A stretch of DNA of 64,000 nucleotides from Impatiens glandulifera (lineage: Eukaryota; Streptophyta; Magnoliopsida; Ericales; Balsaminaceae): assembly GCF_907164915.1 (NCBI RefSeq), contig NC_061869.1, positions 44,699,771-44,763,770 of the forward strand, read 5' to 3'. Position numbers and translations under genes: made by a program. Every line of letters begins with the position of its first letter. The first letter of the stretch is position 1. Positions 7,729 through 22,700 of this stretch are shown piece by piece. Below the pieces are notes generated by a model, which was given only the letters and a program-made list of their open reading frames with translations, did no database searches and was not told the origin of the DNA.

Positions 7729-10700
7729 CCCGTCTCTAACAATAAAGCCGATCCTATCAGTTTTTGACTCTTTCAAAAAAATATAAAAATAATTCTAAGT
7801 ATTGAGAAAGGGGTAATTGCGAAGGTTTTACAAAAAACCATCGGTTTGACTTTTTCCCCATAAAAACTGAAAATAATTCTAAGTGTTAGGAAGGGGTAAT
7901 TGCGAAAATTTTTCAAAAAACCCTCGGTTTTGACTCTTCCGAAAAAACTGAAAATAATTCTAAGTGTTGGGAAGGGGTTAATTGCGAAGGTTTTTCAAAA
8001 AAACCCTCGATTTTGACTTTTCTCTCATAAATACTGAAAATAATTCTAATTGTTGGGAATGGGTAATTGCAAAAGTTTTTCAAAAAACCCTCGGTTTTAT
8101 CTTTTTCCAAAAAATTAAAAATAATTCTAAGTATTGGGAAGGGGTAATTGCGAAAATTTTTCAAAAAACCCTCGATTTTGACTTTTCCCCGATAAAAACT
8201 GAAATAATTCTAATTGTTGGGAAAAGGATAATTGCGAAGATTTTTCAACTAAAACCTTAATTTTGACTTTATCCCCATAAAAACTGAAAATAATTCTAAG
8301 TGTTGGGAAATGGATAATTGACAAAAAAATTTCAAAAAACCCTCATTTTTGACTTTTTCCCCATAAAAACTGAAAATAATTCTAAGTGTTGGGAAAGGGG
8401 TAATTGCGAAAGTTTTTCCTAAAACCCTTGGTTTTGACTCTTCCAAAAAAACTGAAAATAATTCTAAGTGTAGGGAAGGGGTAATTGCGAAGGTTTTTCA
8501 AAAAACCCTCGATTTTGACTTTTTCCCATAAATAATTCTAATTGTTGGGAAATCGGTAATTGCAAAAGTTTTTAAAAAAAACCCTCGGTTTTAACTTTTT
8601 CACCATAAAAACTGAAAATAATTCTAATTGTTGGGAAATGGGTAATTGCGAAGGTTTTTCAAAAAAACCGTTGATTTTAACTTTTTCCCCAAAAAAACTG
8701 AAAATAATTCTAAGTTTTGGGAAATGGATAATTGCCAAAGTTTTTTCAAAAAACCCTCGGTTTTGACTTTTTACTCATAAAAAATGAAAATAATTCTAAG
8801 TGTTGGGAAGGGGGTAATTGCGAAAGTTTTTCATAAAACCCTCGGTTTTGACTCTTCCAAAAAAACTAAAAATAATTCTAATTGTTGGGATGGGGTAATT
8901 GCGAAGGTTTAAAAAAAAACCATCGATTTTGACTTTTTCCCCATAAAAACTAAAAATAATTCTAATTGTAGGGAAATGGGTAATTGCAAAAGTTTTTCAA
9001 AAAACACTCGCTTTTGTCTTTTCCAAAAAATCTAAAAATAATTCTAAGTATTGGGAATGGTAATTGCGAAAGTTTTTCAAAAAACCCTCGGTTTTGACTT
9101 TTTCCCAATAAAAATTGAAAGTAATTCTAAGTGTTAGGAAAAGGATAATTGCGAAGGTTTTCAAAAAAAAACATTCTTTTTGACTTTTTACCCATAAAAA
9201 CTGAAAATAATTCTAAGTGTTGAAAAATGGGTAATTTCGAAAGTTTTTTTAAAAAACCCTCAGTTTTTACTTTTTTCTTATAAAACTGAAAATAATTCTA
9301 AGTGTTGGGAAATGAGTAATTGCAAAGGTTTTTAAAAAAACTTCGATTTTGACTCTTTTCAAAAAATCTGAAAATAATTTTAAGTATTGGGAAGGGGTTA
9401 ATTGCGAAGGTTTTACAAAAAAACCATCTTTTTTTACTCTTTCAAAAAAATATAAAAATAATTCTAAGTATTGAAAAATGGGTAATTTCAAAAGTTTTTT
9501 CAAAAAACCCTTGGTTTTTACTTTTTCCCCATAAAAACTGAAAATAATTCTAAGTGTTGGGAAAGGGATAATCGTGAAAGTTTTTAAAAAAATCCTCAGT
9601 TTTGACTCTTCCGAAAAAACAGAAAACAATTCTAAGTGTTGGGAAGGGGTTAATTGCGAAGGTTTTTCAAAAAAACCCTCGATTTTGACTTTTTCCCCAT
9701 AAAAACTAAAAATAATTCTAAGTTTTGGGAAATTGGTAATTGCGAAAGGTTTTCAAAAAAACCATCGTTTTGTCTTTTTCCAAAAAATTAAAAATAATTC
9801 TAAGTATTCGGAAGGGATAATTGCGAAAGTTTTTCAAAACCCCTTGATTTTGACTTTTCCCCGATAAAAACTGAAAATAATTCTAAGTGTTGGGAAAAGG
9901 GTAATTGCGAAGATTTTTCAAAAAAAACCCTTGTTTTGACTTTTTCCCCATAAAAACTGAAAATAATTCTAAGTGTTAGGAAATGGATAATTGCCAATGT
10001 TTTTTCAAAAAACTCTCGGTTTTGACTTTTTCACCATAAAAACTAAAAATAATTCTAAGTGTTGGGAAGGGGTAATTGCAAATGTTTACATAAAACCCTC
10101 GGTTTTGACTCTTCCAAAAAACTGAAAATAATTCTAAGTATTGGGAAGGGGGTAATTGCGAAGATTTTTCAAAAAAACCCTTAATTTTGACTTTTCCCCC
10201 ATAAAAACTGAAAATAATTCTAATTGTTGGGAAATGGGTAATTGTAAAAGTTTTTCAAAAAACCCTCGGTTTTGTCTTTTTCCAAAAAATTAAAAATAAT
10301 TCTAAGTATTGGGAAAAGGTAATTGCGAAAGTTTTTCAAAAAACCCTCAATTTTGACTTTTCCCGATAAAAACTGAAAATAATTCTAAGTGTTGGGAAAA
10401 GGGTATTTGCGAAGATTTTTCAAAAAAAAAAACTCTTACTTTTGACTTTTTCCCATAAAAACTGAAGATAATTCTAAGTATTGGGAAGGGAGTAATTGCG
10501 AAGGTTTTTCAAAAAACCCTCGATTTTGACTTTTCCCCCATAAAAACTGAAAATAATTCTAATTGTTGGGAAATGGGTAATTACAAAAGTTTTTCAAAAA
10601 TTATCAGTTTGTCTTTTTCCAAAAAATAAAAAATAATTCTAAGTATTGGGAAGGGGTAATTGCGAAAGTTTTTTCAAAAAACCCTCGATTTTGACTTTTC

Positions 10701-13700
10701 CCCGAAAAAAACTAAAAATAATTCTAATTGTTGGGAAAAGGGTAATTGCGAAGGTTTTTAAAAAAAACATTCTTTTTTACTTTTTCCCAATAAAAACTGA
10801 AAATAATTCTATTTATTGAAAAATGGATAATTTCGAAAGTTTTTTCAAAAAGCCCTCGGTTTTTACTTTTTTCTTATAAAAACTGAAAATAATTTTAAGT
10901 GTTGGGAAATGGGTAATTGCAAAGGTTTTTCAAAAAACCCTCGTTTTTTACTCTTTTCAAAAAATCTGAAAAAAATTTTAAGTATTGGGAAGGGGTTAAT
11001 TGCGAAAATTTTACAAAAAACACTTGTTTTTGACTCTTTAAAAAAATATAAAAATAATTCTAAGTATTGGGAAGGGGTAATTGCGAAGGTTTTTCAAAAA
11101 ACCATCGGTTTTGACTTTTTCCCCATAATAACTGAAAATAATTCTAATTGTTATGAAGGGGTAATTGCGAAAATTTTCAAAAAACCCTCGGTTTTTAACT
11201 TTTTCGAAAAAAACTGAAAATAATTCTAAGTGTTGGGAAGGGGATAATTGCGAAGGTTTTTCAAAAAACCCTCAATTTTATATTTTTCCCCATAAAAACT
11301 ATAAATAATTCTAATTTTTGGGAAGGGGTAATTGCGAAAGTTTTTCAAAAAACCCTCAGTTTTGACTTTTTCCCCATAAAAATTGAAAGTGATTCTAAGT
11401 AGTGGGAAAAGGATAATTGCGAAGGTTTTTAAAAAAAAAACCATTCTTTTTGACTTTTTCCCCATAAAAATTGAAAATAATTCTAAGTGTTGAAAATGGG
11501 TAATTTAGAAAGTTTTTTCAAAAAACCCTCGGTTTTTACTTTTTTCTTATAAAAACTGAAAATAATTCTAAGTGTTGGGAAATGGGTAATTGCAAAGGTT
11601 TTTCTTAAAACCTTTGGTTTTGACTCTTTTAAAAAAACTAAAAATAATTCTAAGTGTTGGGATTTGGTAATTGCGAAGGTTTTTAAAAAAAACCCTCGAT
11701 TTTGACTTTTCCCCATAAAACTAAAAATAATTCTAATTTTTGGGAAATGGGTAATGGCGAAAGTTTTTCAAAAAACACTCGGTTTTGTCTTTTTTCCAAA
11801 AAATCTAAAAATAATTCTAAGTATTGGGAAGGGGTAATTGCGAAGGTTTTAAAAAAAACATTCTATTTGACTTTTTCCCCATAAAAACTGAAAATAATTC
11901 TAATTGTTAAAAAATATGTAATTTCGAATGTTTTTTCAAAAAACCCTCGGTTTTGACTTTTTCCCCATAAAAACTGAAAATAATTCTAAGTGTTGGGAAA
12001 GGGGTAATCGCGAAAGTTTTTAAAAAAATTCTCGGTTTTGACTCTTCCGAAAAAACTTAAAATAATTCTAAGTGTTGGGAAGGGGTAATTGCGAAGGTTT
12101 TTCAAAAAAACCCTCGATTTTGACTTTTTTCCCCATAAAAACTGAAAATAATTCTAAGTGTTGGGAAATGAGTAATTGAAAAAGTTTTCAAAAAAACCCT
12201 CGGTTTTGACATTTTCCCTAAAAAAATTTAAAATAATTCAAGTGTTGGAAAGGAAGTAATTGCAAAAGTTTTTCAAAAATCCCTCGATTTTGACTTTTCC
12301 CCGATAAAAACTGAAAATAATTCTAAGTGTTGGGAAAAGGGTAATTGCAATGATTTTTCAAAAAAAAACCTTTGCTTTTGACTTTTTCCCTATAAAAACT
12401 GAAAATAATTCTAAGTGTTGGGAAATGAATAATTTCCAAAGTTTTTTCAATAAACTCTCGGTTTTGACTTTTTCTCCATAAAAACTGAAAATAATTCTAA
12501 GTGTTGGGAAGGGGGTAGTTGTGAAATTTTTTCAAAAAACACTCGGTTTTGACTCTTTCCTAAAAATCTTAAAATAATTCTAAGTATAGGGAAATGATAA
12601 TTGAAATTTTTTTCAAAAAACCTTCGGTTTTGACTAATTCCCCATAAAATCTGAAAATAATTCTAAATGTTGGGAATGGGTTAATTGCGAAAGTTTTTCA
12701 AAAAACCCTCGGTTTTGACTATTTCCAAAAAATCTTCAAATAATTCTAAGTATTGGGAAGGGATAATTGCTAAGGTTTTTCAAAAAAAAACCCTCGGTTT
12801 TTACTATTTCCAAAAAATCTTACAATAATTCTAAGTATTGGGAAGGTGATAATTGCGAAAGTTTTTCAAAAAACCCTCATGTTTTGACTATTTCCAAAAA
12901 ATCTTAAAATAATTCTAAATATTGGGATGGATAATTGCAAAGGGTTTTCAAATAACCCTCGGTTTTGAATTTTCTAAAAAAACTGAAAATAATTGCAAAG
13001 GTTTTTCAAAAAACTATCGGTTTTGACTCTTTCAAAAAAAATGAAAATAATTCTAATTATTGAGAAAGGTGTATTGGGAAATGGGTAATTGCGAAGGTTT
13101 TTCAAAAAACTCTCGATTTGACTCTTAAAAAAAACTGAAAATAAATCTAAGTGTTGGGAAGGGGGTAATTGCGAAAGTTTTTCAAAAAACCCTCAATTTT
13201 GACTCTTTCTAAAAAATCTGAAAATAATTATAAGTGTTGGTAAATGGGTAATTGCGAAGGTTTTTCAAAAAAACCTCGGTTTTGACTCTTCTCAAAAAAA
13301 CTAAAAATAATTCTAAGTGTTGGGAAGGGTAATTGCGAAAGTTTTTCAAAAAACCCTCGGTTTTGACTTTTTCCCCTAAAAACTGAAAATAATTCTAAGT
13401 GTAGGGAAGGGGATAATTGCGAAGATTTTTTCATAAAACCCTCGGTTTTGACTATTCCAAAAAAACTGAAAATAATTTTAAGTGTTGGAAAGCAGGTAAT
13501 TGCAAAGGTTTTTTAAAAAAACTCTCAGTTTAAACTTTTTTCCCCATAAAAATTAAAAATAATTCTAAGTGTTGGTAAATGGGTAATTGCGAAGGTTTTT
13601 CAAATAAACTTTTGTTTTTGACTTTTCCCCATAAAAACTGAAAATAATTCTAAGTGTTGGGAAATGGGTAATTGCAAAAGTTTTTCAAAAAACCATCAGT

Positions 13701-16700
13701 TTTGACTTTCTAAAAAAAACTGAAAATAATTTTAAGTGTTGGGAAGGGGTAGTTGTGAAAGTTTATTAAAAATGCATCAGTTTTGGAAAGAGGTGATTGC
13801 GAAAGATTTTAAAAAAACCCAGGTTTTTACTTTTCCCCATAAAACTTGAAAATAATTGTAAGTGTTGAAAATGGGTAATTGCGAAAGTTTTTTCAAAAAA
13901 CCATCGGTTTTGACTTTCTCCCCATAAAAACTGAAAGTAATTCTAAGTGTTGGGAAGACGGTAATTGCGAAGGTTTTTCAAAAAAACCCTTGGATTTGAC
14001 TTTTTCCCCATAAAAACTTAACATACTTCTAAGTGTTTGGAAGGGGGTAATTGCGAAGGTTTTTTCAAAAAAACACTCGGTTTTAACATTTTCCCGAATG
14101 TTGGGAAGGAGGTAATTTCCCATAAAAACTAAAAATAATTTAAGTGTTGGGAAATGGGTAATTGCGAAGGTTATTCAAAAAACCCTCGGTTTTGACTCTT
14201 CTAAAAAAAACTGAAAATAATTCTAAGTGTTGAGAAGGGGATAATTGCGAATGTTTTTCAAAAAACCCTCAGTTTTGTCTTTCTCCCCATAAAAACTGAA
14301 AATAATTCTAAGTGTAGGGAAGGGGGTAATTGCGAATGTTTATAAAAAAAAACCTCGGTTTTGACTCTTCTCAAAAAAACTGAAAATAATTATAAGTGTT
14401 GGGAAGGGGGTAATTGCGAAAGTTTTTTAAAAAAACCCTCGGTTTTGTCTTTTTCCCCATAAAAACTGAAAATAATTCTAAGTGTTGGGAAAAGGGTAAT
14501 TTCGAGGTTTTTCAAATACACTTTTGGTTTTGACTTTTTCCCCATAAAAAGTGAAAATAATTTTAAGTGTTAGGAAATGGGCAGTTATTAAAGTTTTTAA
14601 AAAACCATCGGTTTTGACTTTTTCCAAATAAAAACTGAAAACAATTCTAAGTGTTGGGAAAGGGGTAATTGCGAAGGTTTTTCAAAAAAACCATTGATTT
14701 TGAATTTTTCCCCAAAAAAACTGAAAATAATTATAAGTCTTGGGAAATGGATAATTGCGAAAGTTTTTTTAAAAAACCCTCGATTTTGACTTTTTCCCCA
14801 TAAAAATTGAAAACAATTCTAAGTGTTGGGAAGGGGTAATTTAGCAGACTTTTCTAAAAACCTTCGATTTTGACTTTTCCCAAAAAAACTAAAAATAATT
14901 ATAAGTGTTGGGAAATTTGTAATTGCGAAGGTTTTTTAAAAAACCCTCGGTTTTGACTCTTCTAAAAAAAATGAAAATAATTCTAAGTTTTTGGAAAGGT
15001 GTAGTTGCGAAAGTTTTTCAAAAAACCCTCGGTTTTACTTTTTCCCCATAAACTAAAAATGATTATATGTGTTGGGAAGGGGGTAATTGTGAAAGTTTTT
15101 TGAAAAACTCTCGGTTTTTGACTTCTTCCCCATAAAAACTGAAAATAGTTCTATGTGTTGGGAAGGGGGTAATTACGAAGGTTTTTCAAAAAACCCTTGG
15201 TTTTAACTATTTCCAAAAAATATTAACATAATTCTAAGTATTTGGAAGGGGTAATTGCGAAAAAATTTCAAAAAACCCTCGGTTTTTACATTTTCCCCAT
15301 AAAAACTGAAAATAACTCTAAGTGCTGAGAAGGGTGCAACTGCGAAAGATTTTCCAAAAACCCTCAGTTTTTAATTTTCCCAAAAAAACTGAAAATAATT
15401 CTAAGTGTTGGTAAATTGGTAATTGCGAAGGTTTTCAAAAAACACTCGGTTTTAACTCTTCTCAAAAAAACTAAAAAATAATTCTAAGTGTTGGGAAGAG
15501 GGTATTTGCGAAAGTTTTTCAAAAAACCATCGACTTTGACTTTTTCTCCATAAAAACTGCAAATAATTCTAAGTGTTGGGAACTGGGTAATTGCGAAATT
15601 TTTTCAAAAACCATCCATCGGTTTTAAATTTTTCCACATAAAAACTGAAAATAATTCTAAGTGTTGGGAATGGAGTATTTGCGAAGACTTTTCCAAAAAC
15701 CTTCCTTTTTTTTACTTTTCTCAAAAAAAAATTGAAAATAATTCTAAGTGTTGGGAAATGGCTAATTGCGAAGGTTATTCAAAAAACCATCGGTTTTGAC
15801 TCTTCTCAAAAAAACTAAAAAATAATGCGAAAGTTTTTCAAAACCCTCGGTTTTGACTCTTTCCAAAAAATCTTAAAATAATTCTAAGTATTGGGAAGAG
15901 GTAAATGCGAAAGGTTTTCAAAAAACCCTCGGTTTTGACTTTTTCCCTATAAAAACTGAAAATAATTCTAAGTATTGAGAAATGCGAAAGGTTTTTCAAA
16001 AAACCCTCGGTTTTGACTTTTTCTCCATAAAAACTAAAAATAATTCTAAGTGTAGGGAAGGAGGTAATTGTAAAAGTTTTTCAAAAAACCCTAGTTTTGA
16101 CTCTTTCCAAAAAATCTTAAAATAATTCTAATTGTAGGGAAGAGGGTAATTGCGAAAGTTTTTCAAAAAACCCTCAGTTTTGACTTTTTCCCTATAAAAA
16201 CTGAAAATAATTCTAAGTATTGGGAAATGGGTAATTGCGAAACTTTTTCAAAAAACTCTGGGTTTTGACTTTTTCCCCACAAAAACTAAAAATAATTCTA
16301 AGTGTTGGGAAGGGGTAATTACGAAAGTTTTTCAAAAAAATCCTCGGTTTTGACTTTTTCCCCATAAAAACTGAAAATAATTCTTAGTGTTGGGAAAAGG
16401 GTAATTACGAAGGTTTTTAAAAAACCATTGATTTTGACTTTTTCCCCATAAAAAATGCAAATAATTATAAGTGTTGGAAAGGGTAAATGCGAATGTTTTT
16501 AAAAACCCTCGGTTTTGACTGTTTCCAAAAAATCTTAAAATAATTCTAAGTATTGGGAAGGGTAATTGCGAAAGGTTTTCAAAAAATCCTCGATTTAGAC
16601 TTTTTCCCTATAAAAACTGAAAATAATTCTAAGTGTTGGGAATGGGGTAATTGCAAAGGTTTTTAAAAACACACTCGGTTTGATTTTTTCCCCATAAAAA

Positions 16701-19700
16701 CTGAAAATAATTCTAAGTGTTGGGAAATGGGTACTTGTGAAAGTTTTTCCAAAAATCCTCTATTTAGAATTTTTCCCCATAAAAATTGAAAATAAATTTA
16801 AATGTTGGAGGGGGTAATTGCAAAGGTTTTTCAAAAAAACCCTCGGTTTTGACTTTTTCTCCATAAAAACTAAAAATAATTCTAAGTGTAGGGAAGAGGG
16901 TAATTGTAAAAGTTTTTCAAAAAACCCTAGTTTTGACTCTTTCCAAAAAATCTTAAAATAATTCTAATTGTAGGGAAGAGGGTAATTGCGAAAGTTTTTC
17001 AAAAAACCCTCACTTTTGACTCTTTCCAAAAAATCTTAAAATAATTCTTAGTGTTGGGAAAAGGATAATTGCAAAGGTTTTTAGAAAAACCCTCAGTTTT
17101 GACTTTTTCCCCAAAAAAAACTGAAAATAATTCTAAGTGTTGGGAAATGTGTAATTGCAAGACTTTTTCAAAAAATTCTGGGTTTTGACTTTTTCCCCAT
17201 AAAAACTAAAAATAATTCTTAGTATTGGGAAGGGGTAATTGCGAAACTTTTCAAAAAATCCTCGGTTTTGACTTTTCCCCGATAAAAACTGATAATAATT
17301 CTTAGTGTTGAGAAAAGGGTAATTACGAAGGTTTTTAGAAAACCATTGATTTGACTTTTTCCCCATAAAACTAAAAATAATTCTAAGTGTTGGGAAAGGG
17401 TAAATGCGGATGTTTTTTAAAACCCTCGGTTTTGACTCTTTCCAAAAAATCTTAAAATAATTCTAAGTATTGGGAAGGGGTAATTGCGAAAGGTTTTCAA
17501 AAAACCCTCAGTTTTGACTTTTTCCCTATAAAAACTGAAAATAATTCTAAGTGTTGGGAAATAGGTACTTGTGAAAGTTTTTCCAAAAACCCTCGGTTTA
17601 GAATTTTTCCCCATAAAAATTGAAAATAAATTTAAATGTTGGAAGGGGTAATTGCAAAGGTTTTTCAAAAAACCCTCGGTTTTGACTTTTTCTCCATAAA
17701 AACTGAAAATAATTCTAAGTGTAGGGAAGAGGGTAATTGCAAAAGTTTTTCAAAAAACCCTAGTTTTGACTCTTTCCAAAAAATCTTAAAATAATTCTAA
17801 TTGTAGGGAAGAGGGTAATTGCGAAAGTTTTTTAAAAAACCATCACTTTTAACTCTTTCTAAAAAATCTTAAAATAATTCTAAGTATTGCAATAATAATT
17901 GCAAAGATTTTTAGAAAAACCCTCAGTTTTGACTTTTTCCAAAAAAAAACTGAAAATAATTCTAAGTGTTGGGAAATGTGTAATTGCAAGACTTTTTCAA
18001 AAAACTCTGGGTTTTGACTATTTCAAAAAACTCTGGGTTTTGACTTTTTCCCCATAAAAAAACTAAAAATAATTCTAAGTGTTGGGAAGGGGTAATTGCG
18101 AAAGTTTTTCAAAAAATCCTCGGTTTTGACTTTTTCCCCATAAAAACTGAAAATAATTCTTAGTGTTGGGAAAAGGGTATTTACGAAGGTTTTTAAAAAA
18201 ACATTGATTTTGACTTTTTCCCCATAAAAACATAAAATAATTCTAAGTGTTGGGAAAGGGTAAATGCAAATTTTTTTTAAAAACCCTCGGTTTTGACTCT
18301 TTCCTTATAAAAACTGAAAATAATTCTAAGTGTTGGGAATGGGGTAATTGCAACGGTTTTCAAAAAAACACTCGGTTTTGATTTTATACCCATAAAAACT
18401 GAAAATAATTCTAAGTGTTCGAAAATGGGTACTTGTGAAAGTTTTTCCAAAAAACCATCGGTTTAGAATTTTTCCCCATAAAAATTGAAAATAAATTTAA
18501 ATATTGGAAGGGGCTAATTGCAAAGGTTTTTCAAAAAACCCTCGGTTTTGACTTTTTCTCCATAAAAACTGAAAATAATTCTAAGTGTAGGGAAGGGTAA
18601 TTGCAAAAGTTTTTCAAAAAACCCTAGTTTTGACTCTTTCCAAAAAATCTTAAAATAATTCTAATTGTAGGGAAGAGGGTCATTTTGAATGTTTTTCAAA
18701 AAACTATCACTTTTAACTCTTTCAAAAAAATCTTAAAATAATTCTAAGTATAGGGATGGGTAATTACAAAGGTTTTTAGAAAAACCCTCAGTTTTGACTT
18801 TTTCCCCAAAAAAAACTGAAAATAATTCTAAGTGTTGGGAAATGGATAATTGCGAAACTTTTTCAAAAAACTCTGGGTTTTGACTTTTCCCCATAAAAAC
18901 TAAAAATAATTCTAAGTGTTGGGAAGGGGTAATTACGAAAGTTTTTCAAAAAAATCCTCGGTTTTGACTTTTTCCCCATAAAAACTGATAATAATTCTTA
19001 GTGTTGAGTAAAGGGTAATTACGAAGGTTTTTAAAAAACCATTGATTTTAACTTTTTCCCCATAAAAACTGAAAATAATTCTAAGTGTTGGGAAAGGGTA
19101 AATGCGAATGTTTTTTAAAATCCCTCGGTTTTGACTCTTTCCAAAAAATCTTAAAATAATTCTATGTATTTGGAAGGGGTAATTGCGAAAGGTTTTAAAA
19201 AAACCCTCAGTTTTGACTTTTTCCCTATAAAAACTGAAAATAATTCTAAGTGTTGGGAAATGGGTACTTGTGAAAGTTTTTCCAAAAACCCCCGGTTTAG
19301 AATTTTTCCCCATAAAAATTGAAAATAAATTTAAATGTTGGAATGGGGTAATTGCAAAGGTTTTCAAAAAACTCTCGGTTTTGACTTTTTCTCCATAAAA
19401 ACTGAAAATAATTCTAAGTGTAGGGAAGGGGGTAATTGCATAAGTTTTTCAAAAAACCCTAGTTTTGACTCTTTCCAAAAAATCTTAAAATAATTCTAAT
19501 TGTAGGGAAGAGGGTAATTGCGAAAGTTTTTCAAAAAACCCTCACTGTTGACTCTTTCCAAAAAATCTTAAAATAATTCTAAGTATTGAGATGGGTAATT
19601 GCAAAGGTTTTTAGAAAAACCCTCAGTTTTGACTTTTTCCCTAAAAAAAACTGAAAATATTTCTAAGTGTTGGGAAATGGGTAATTGCGAAACTTTTTCA

Positions 19701-22700
19701 AAAAAACTCTGGGTTTTGACTTTTTCCCCATAAAAACTAAAAATAATTCTAAGTGTTGGGAAGGGGTAATTGCGAAAGTTTTTCAAAAAATCCTCGGTTT
19801 TGACTTTTTCCCCATAAAAACTGAAAATAATTTTTAGTGGTGGGAAAAATGGTAATTACGAAGGTTTTTAAAAAAACCATTGATTTTGACTTTTCCCCAT
19901 AAAAACATAAAATAATTCTAAGTGTTGGGAAAGGGTAAATGCGAATGTTTTTTAAAAACCCTCTGTGGTTTTGACTCTTTCAAAAAATCTTAAAATAATT
20001 CTAAGTATTGGGAAGGGGTAATTGCGAAAGTTTTTTAAAAACCCTCGGTTTTGACTTTTTCCCTATAAAAACTGAAAATAATTCTAAGTGTTGGGAATGG
20101 GGTAATTGCAAAGGTTTTCAAAAAAACACTCGGTTTTGATTTTTTCCCCATAAAAACTGAAAATAATTCTAAGTGTTCGAAAATGGGTACTTGTGAAAGT
20201 TTTTCCGAAAAACCCTCGGTTTAGAATTTTTCCCCATAAAAATTGAAAATAAATTTAAATATTGGAAGGGGCTAATTGCAAAGGTTTTCAAATAACCCTC
20301 GGTTTTGACTTTTTCTCCATAAAAATTGAAAATAATTCTAAGTGTAGGGAGGGGGTAATTGCAAAAGTTTTTCAAAAAACCCAAGTTTGGACTCTTTTCA
20401 AAAAATCTTAAAATAATTCTAATTGTAGGGAAGAGGGTTATTGAGAATGTTTTTCAAAAAACTATCACTTTTAACTCTTTCCAAAAAATCTTAAAATAAT
20501 TCTAAGTATAGGGATGGGTAATTATAAAGGTTTTTAGAAAAACCCTCAGTTTTGACTTTTTCTCCAAAAAAAACTGAAAATAATTCTAAGTATTGGGAAA
20601 TGGGTAATTGCGAAACTTTTTCAAAAAACTCTGGGTTTTGACTTTTTCCCCATAAAAACTAAAAATAATTCTAAGTGTTGGGAAGGGGTAATTACGAAAG
20701 TTTTTCAAAAAAATCCTCGGTTTTGACTTTTTCCCCATAAAACTGAAAATAATTCTTAGTGTTGGGAAAAGGGTAATTACGAAGGTTTTTAAAAAACCAT
20801 TGATTTTGACTTTTCCCCATAAAAAATGCAAATAATTATAAGTGTTGGGAAAGGGTAAATGCGAATGTTTTTTAAAAACCCTCGGTTTTGACTGTTTCCA
20901 AAAAATCTTAAAATAATTCTAAGTATTGGGAAGGGGTAATTGCGAAAGGTTTTCAAAAAATCCTCGATTTTGACTTTTTCCCTATAAAAACTGAAAATAA
21001 TTCTAAGTGTTGGGAATGGGGTAATTGCGAAAGTTTCAAAAAAACACTCGGTTTGATTTTTTTCCCAAAAAAACTGAAAATAATTCTAAGTGTTGGGAAA
21101 TGGGTACTTGTGAAAGTTTTTCCAAAAATCCTCTATTTAGAATTTTTCCCCATAAAAATTGAAAATAAATTTAAATGTTGGAGGGGGTAATTGCAAAGGT
21201 TTTTCAAAAAACCCTCGGTTTTGACTTTTTCTCCATAAAAACTAAAAATAATTCTAAGTGTAGGGAAGAGGGTAATTGTAAAAGTTTTTCAAAAAACCCT
21301 AGTTTTGACTCTTTCCAAAAAATCTTAAAATAATTCTAATTGTAGGGAAGAGGGTAATTGCGAAAGTTTTTCAAAAAACCCTCACTTTTGACTCTTTCCA
21401 AAAAATCTTAAAATAATTCTTAGTGTTGGAAAAATGATAATTGCAAAGGTTTTTAGAAAAACCCTCAGTTTTGACTTTTTCCCCAAAAAAAACTAAAAAT
21501 AATTTTAAGTGTTGGAAATGTGTAATTGCAAGACTTTTTCAAAAAATTATGGGTTTTGACTTTTTCCCCATTAAAACTAAAAATAATTCTTAGTATTGGG
21601 AAGGGGTAATTGCGAAAGTTTTTCAAAAAATCCTCGGTTTTGACTTTTTCCCCATAAAAACTGATAATAATTCTTAGTGTTGAGAAAAGGGTAATTATGA
21701 AGGTTTTTAGAAAACCATTGATTTTGACTTTTTCCCCATAAAAACTGAAAATAATTCTAAGTGTTGGGAAAGGGTAAATGCGAATGTTTTTTAAAAACCC
21801 TCGGTTTTGACTCTTTCCAAAAAATCTTAAAATAATTCTAAGTATTGGGAAGGGGTAATTGCGAAAGGTTTTCAAAAAACCCTCAGTTTTGACTTTTTCC
21901 CTATAAAAACTGAAAATAATTCTAAGTGTTGGGAAATGGGTACTTGTGAAAGTTTTTCCAAAAACACTCGGTTTAGAATTTTTCCCCATAAAAATTGAAA
22001 ATAAATTTAAATGTTGGAAGGGGGTAATTGCAAAGGTTTTTCAAAAAACCCTCGGTTTTGACTTTTTCTCCATAAAAACTGAAAATAATTCTAAGTGTAG
22101 GGAAGAGGGTAATTGCAAAAGTTTTTCAAAAAACTCTAGTTTTGACTCTTTCCAAAAAATCTTAAAATAATTCTAATTGTAGGGAAGAGGGTAATTGCGA
22201 AAGTTTTTCAAAAAACCCTCACTTTTGACTCTTTCCAAAAAATCTTAAAATAATTCTAAGTATTGCGATGGGTAATTGCAAAGGTTTTTAGAAAAACCCT
22301 CAGTTTTGACTTTTTCCCCAAAAAAAACTGAAAATAATTCTAAGTGTTGGGAAATGTGTAATTGCAAGACTTTTTCAAAAAACTCTGGGTTTTGACTTTT
22401 CCCCATAAAAAAACTAAAAATAATTCTAAGTGTTGGGAAGGGGTAATTGCGAAAGTTTTTCAAAAAATCCTCGGTTTTGACTTTTTCCCCATAAAAACTG
22501 AAAATAATTCTTAGTGTTGGGAAAAGGGTATTTACGAAGGTTTTTAAAAAACCATTGATTTTGACTTTTTCCCCATAAAAACATAAAATAATTCTAAGTG
22601 TTGGGAAAGGGTAAATGCAAATGTTTTTTAAAAACCCTCGGTTTTGACTCTTTCCCTATAAAAACTGAAAATAATTCTAAGTGTTGGGAATGGGGTAATT

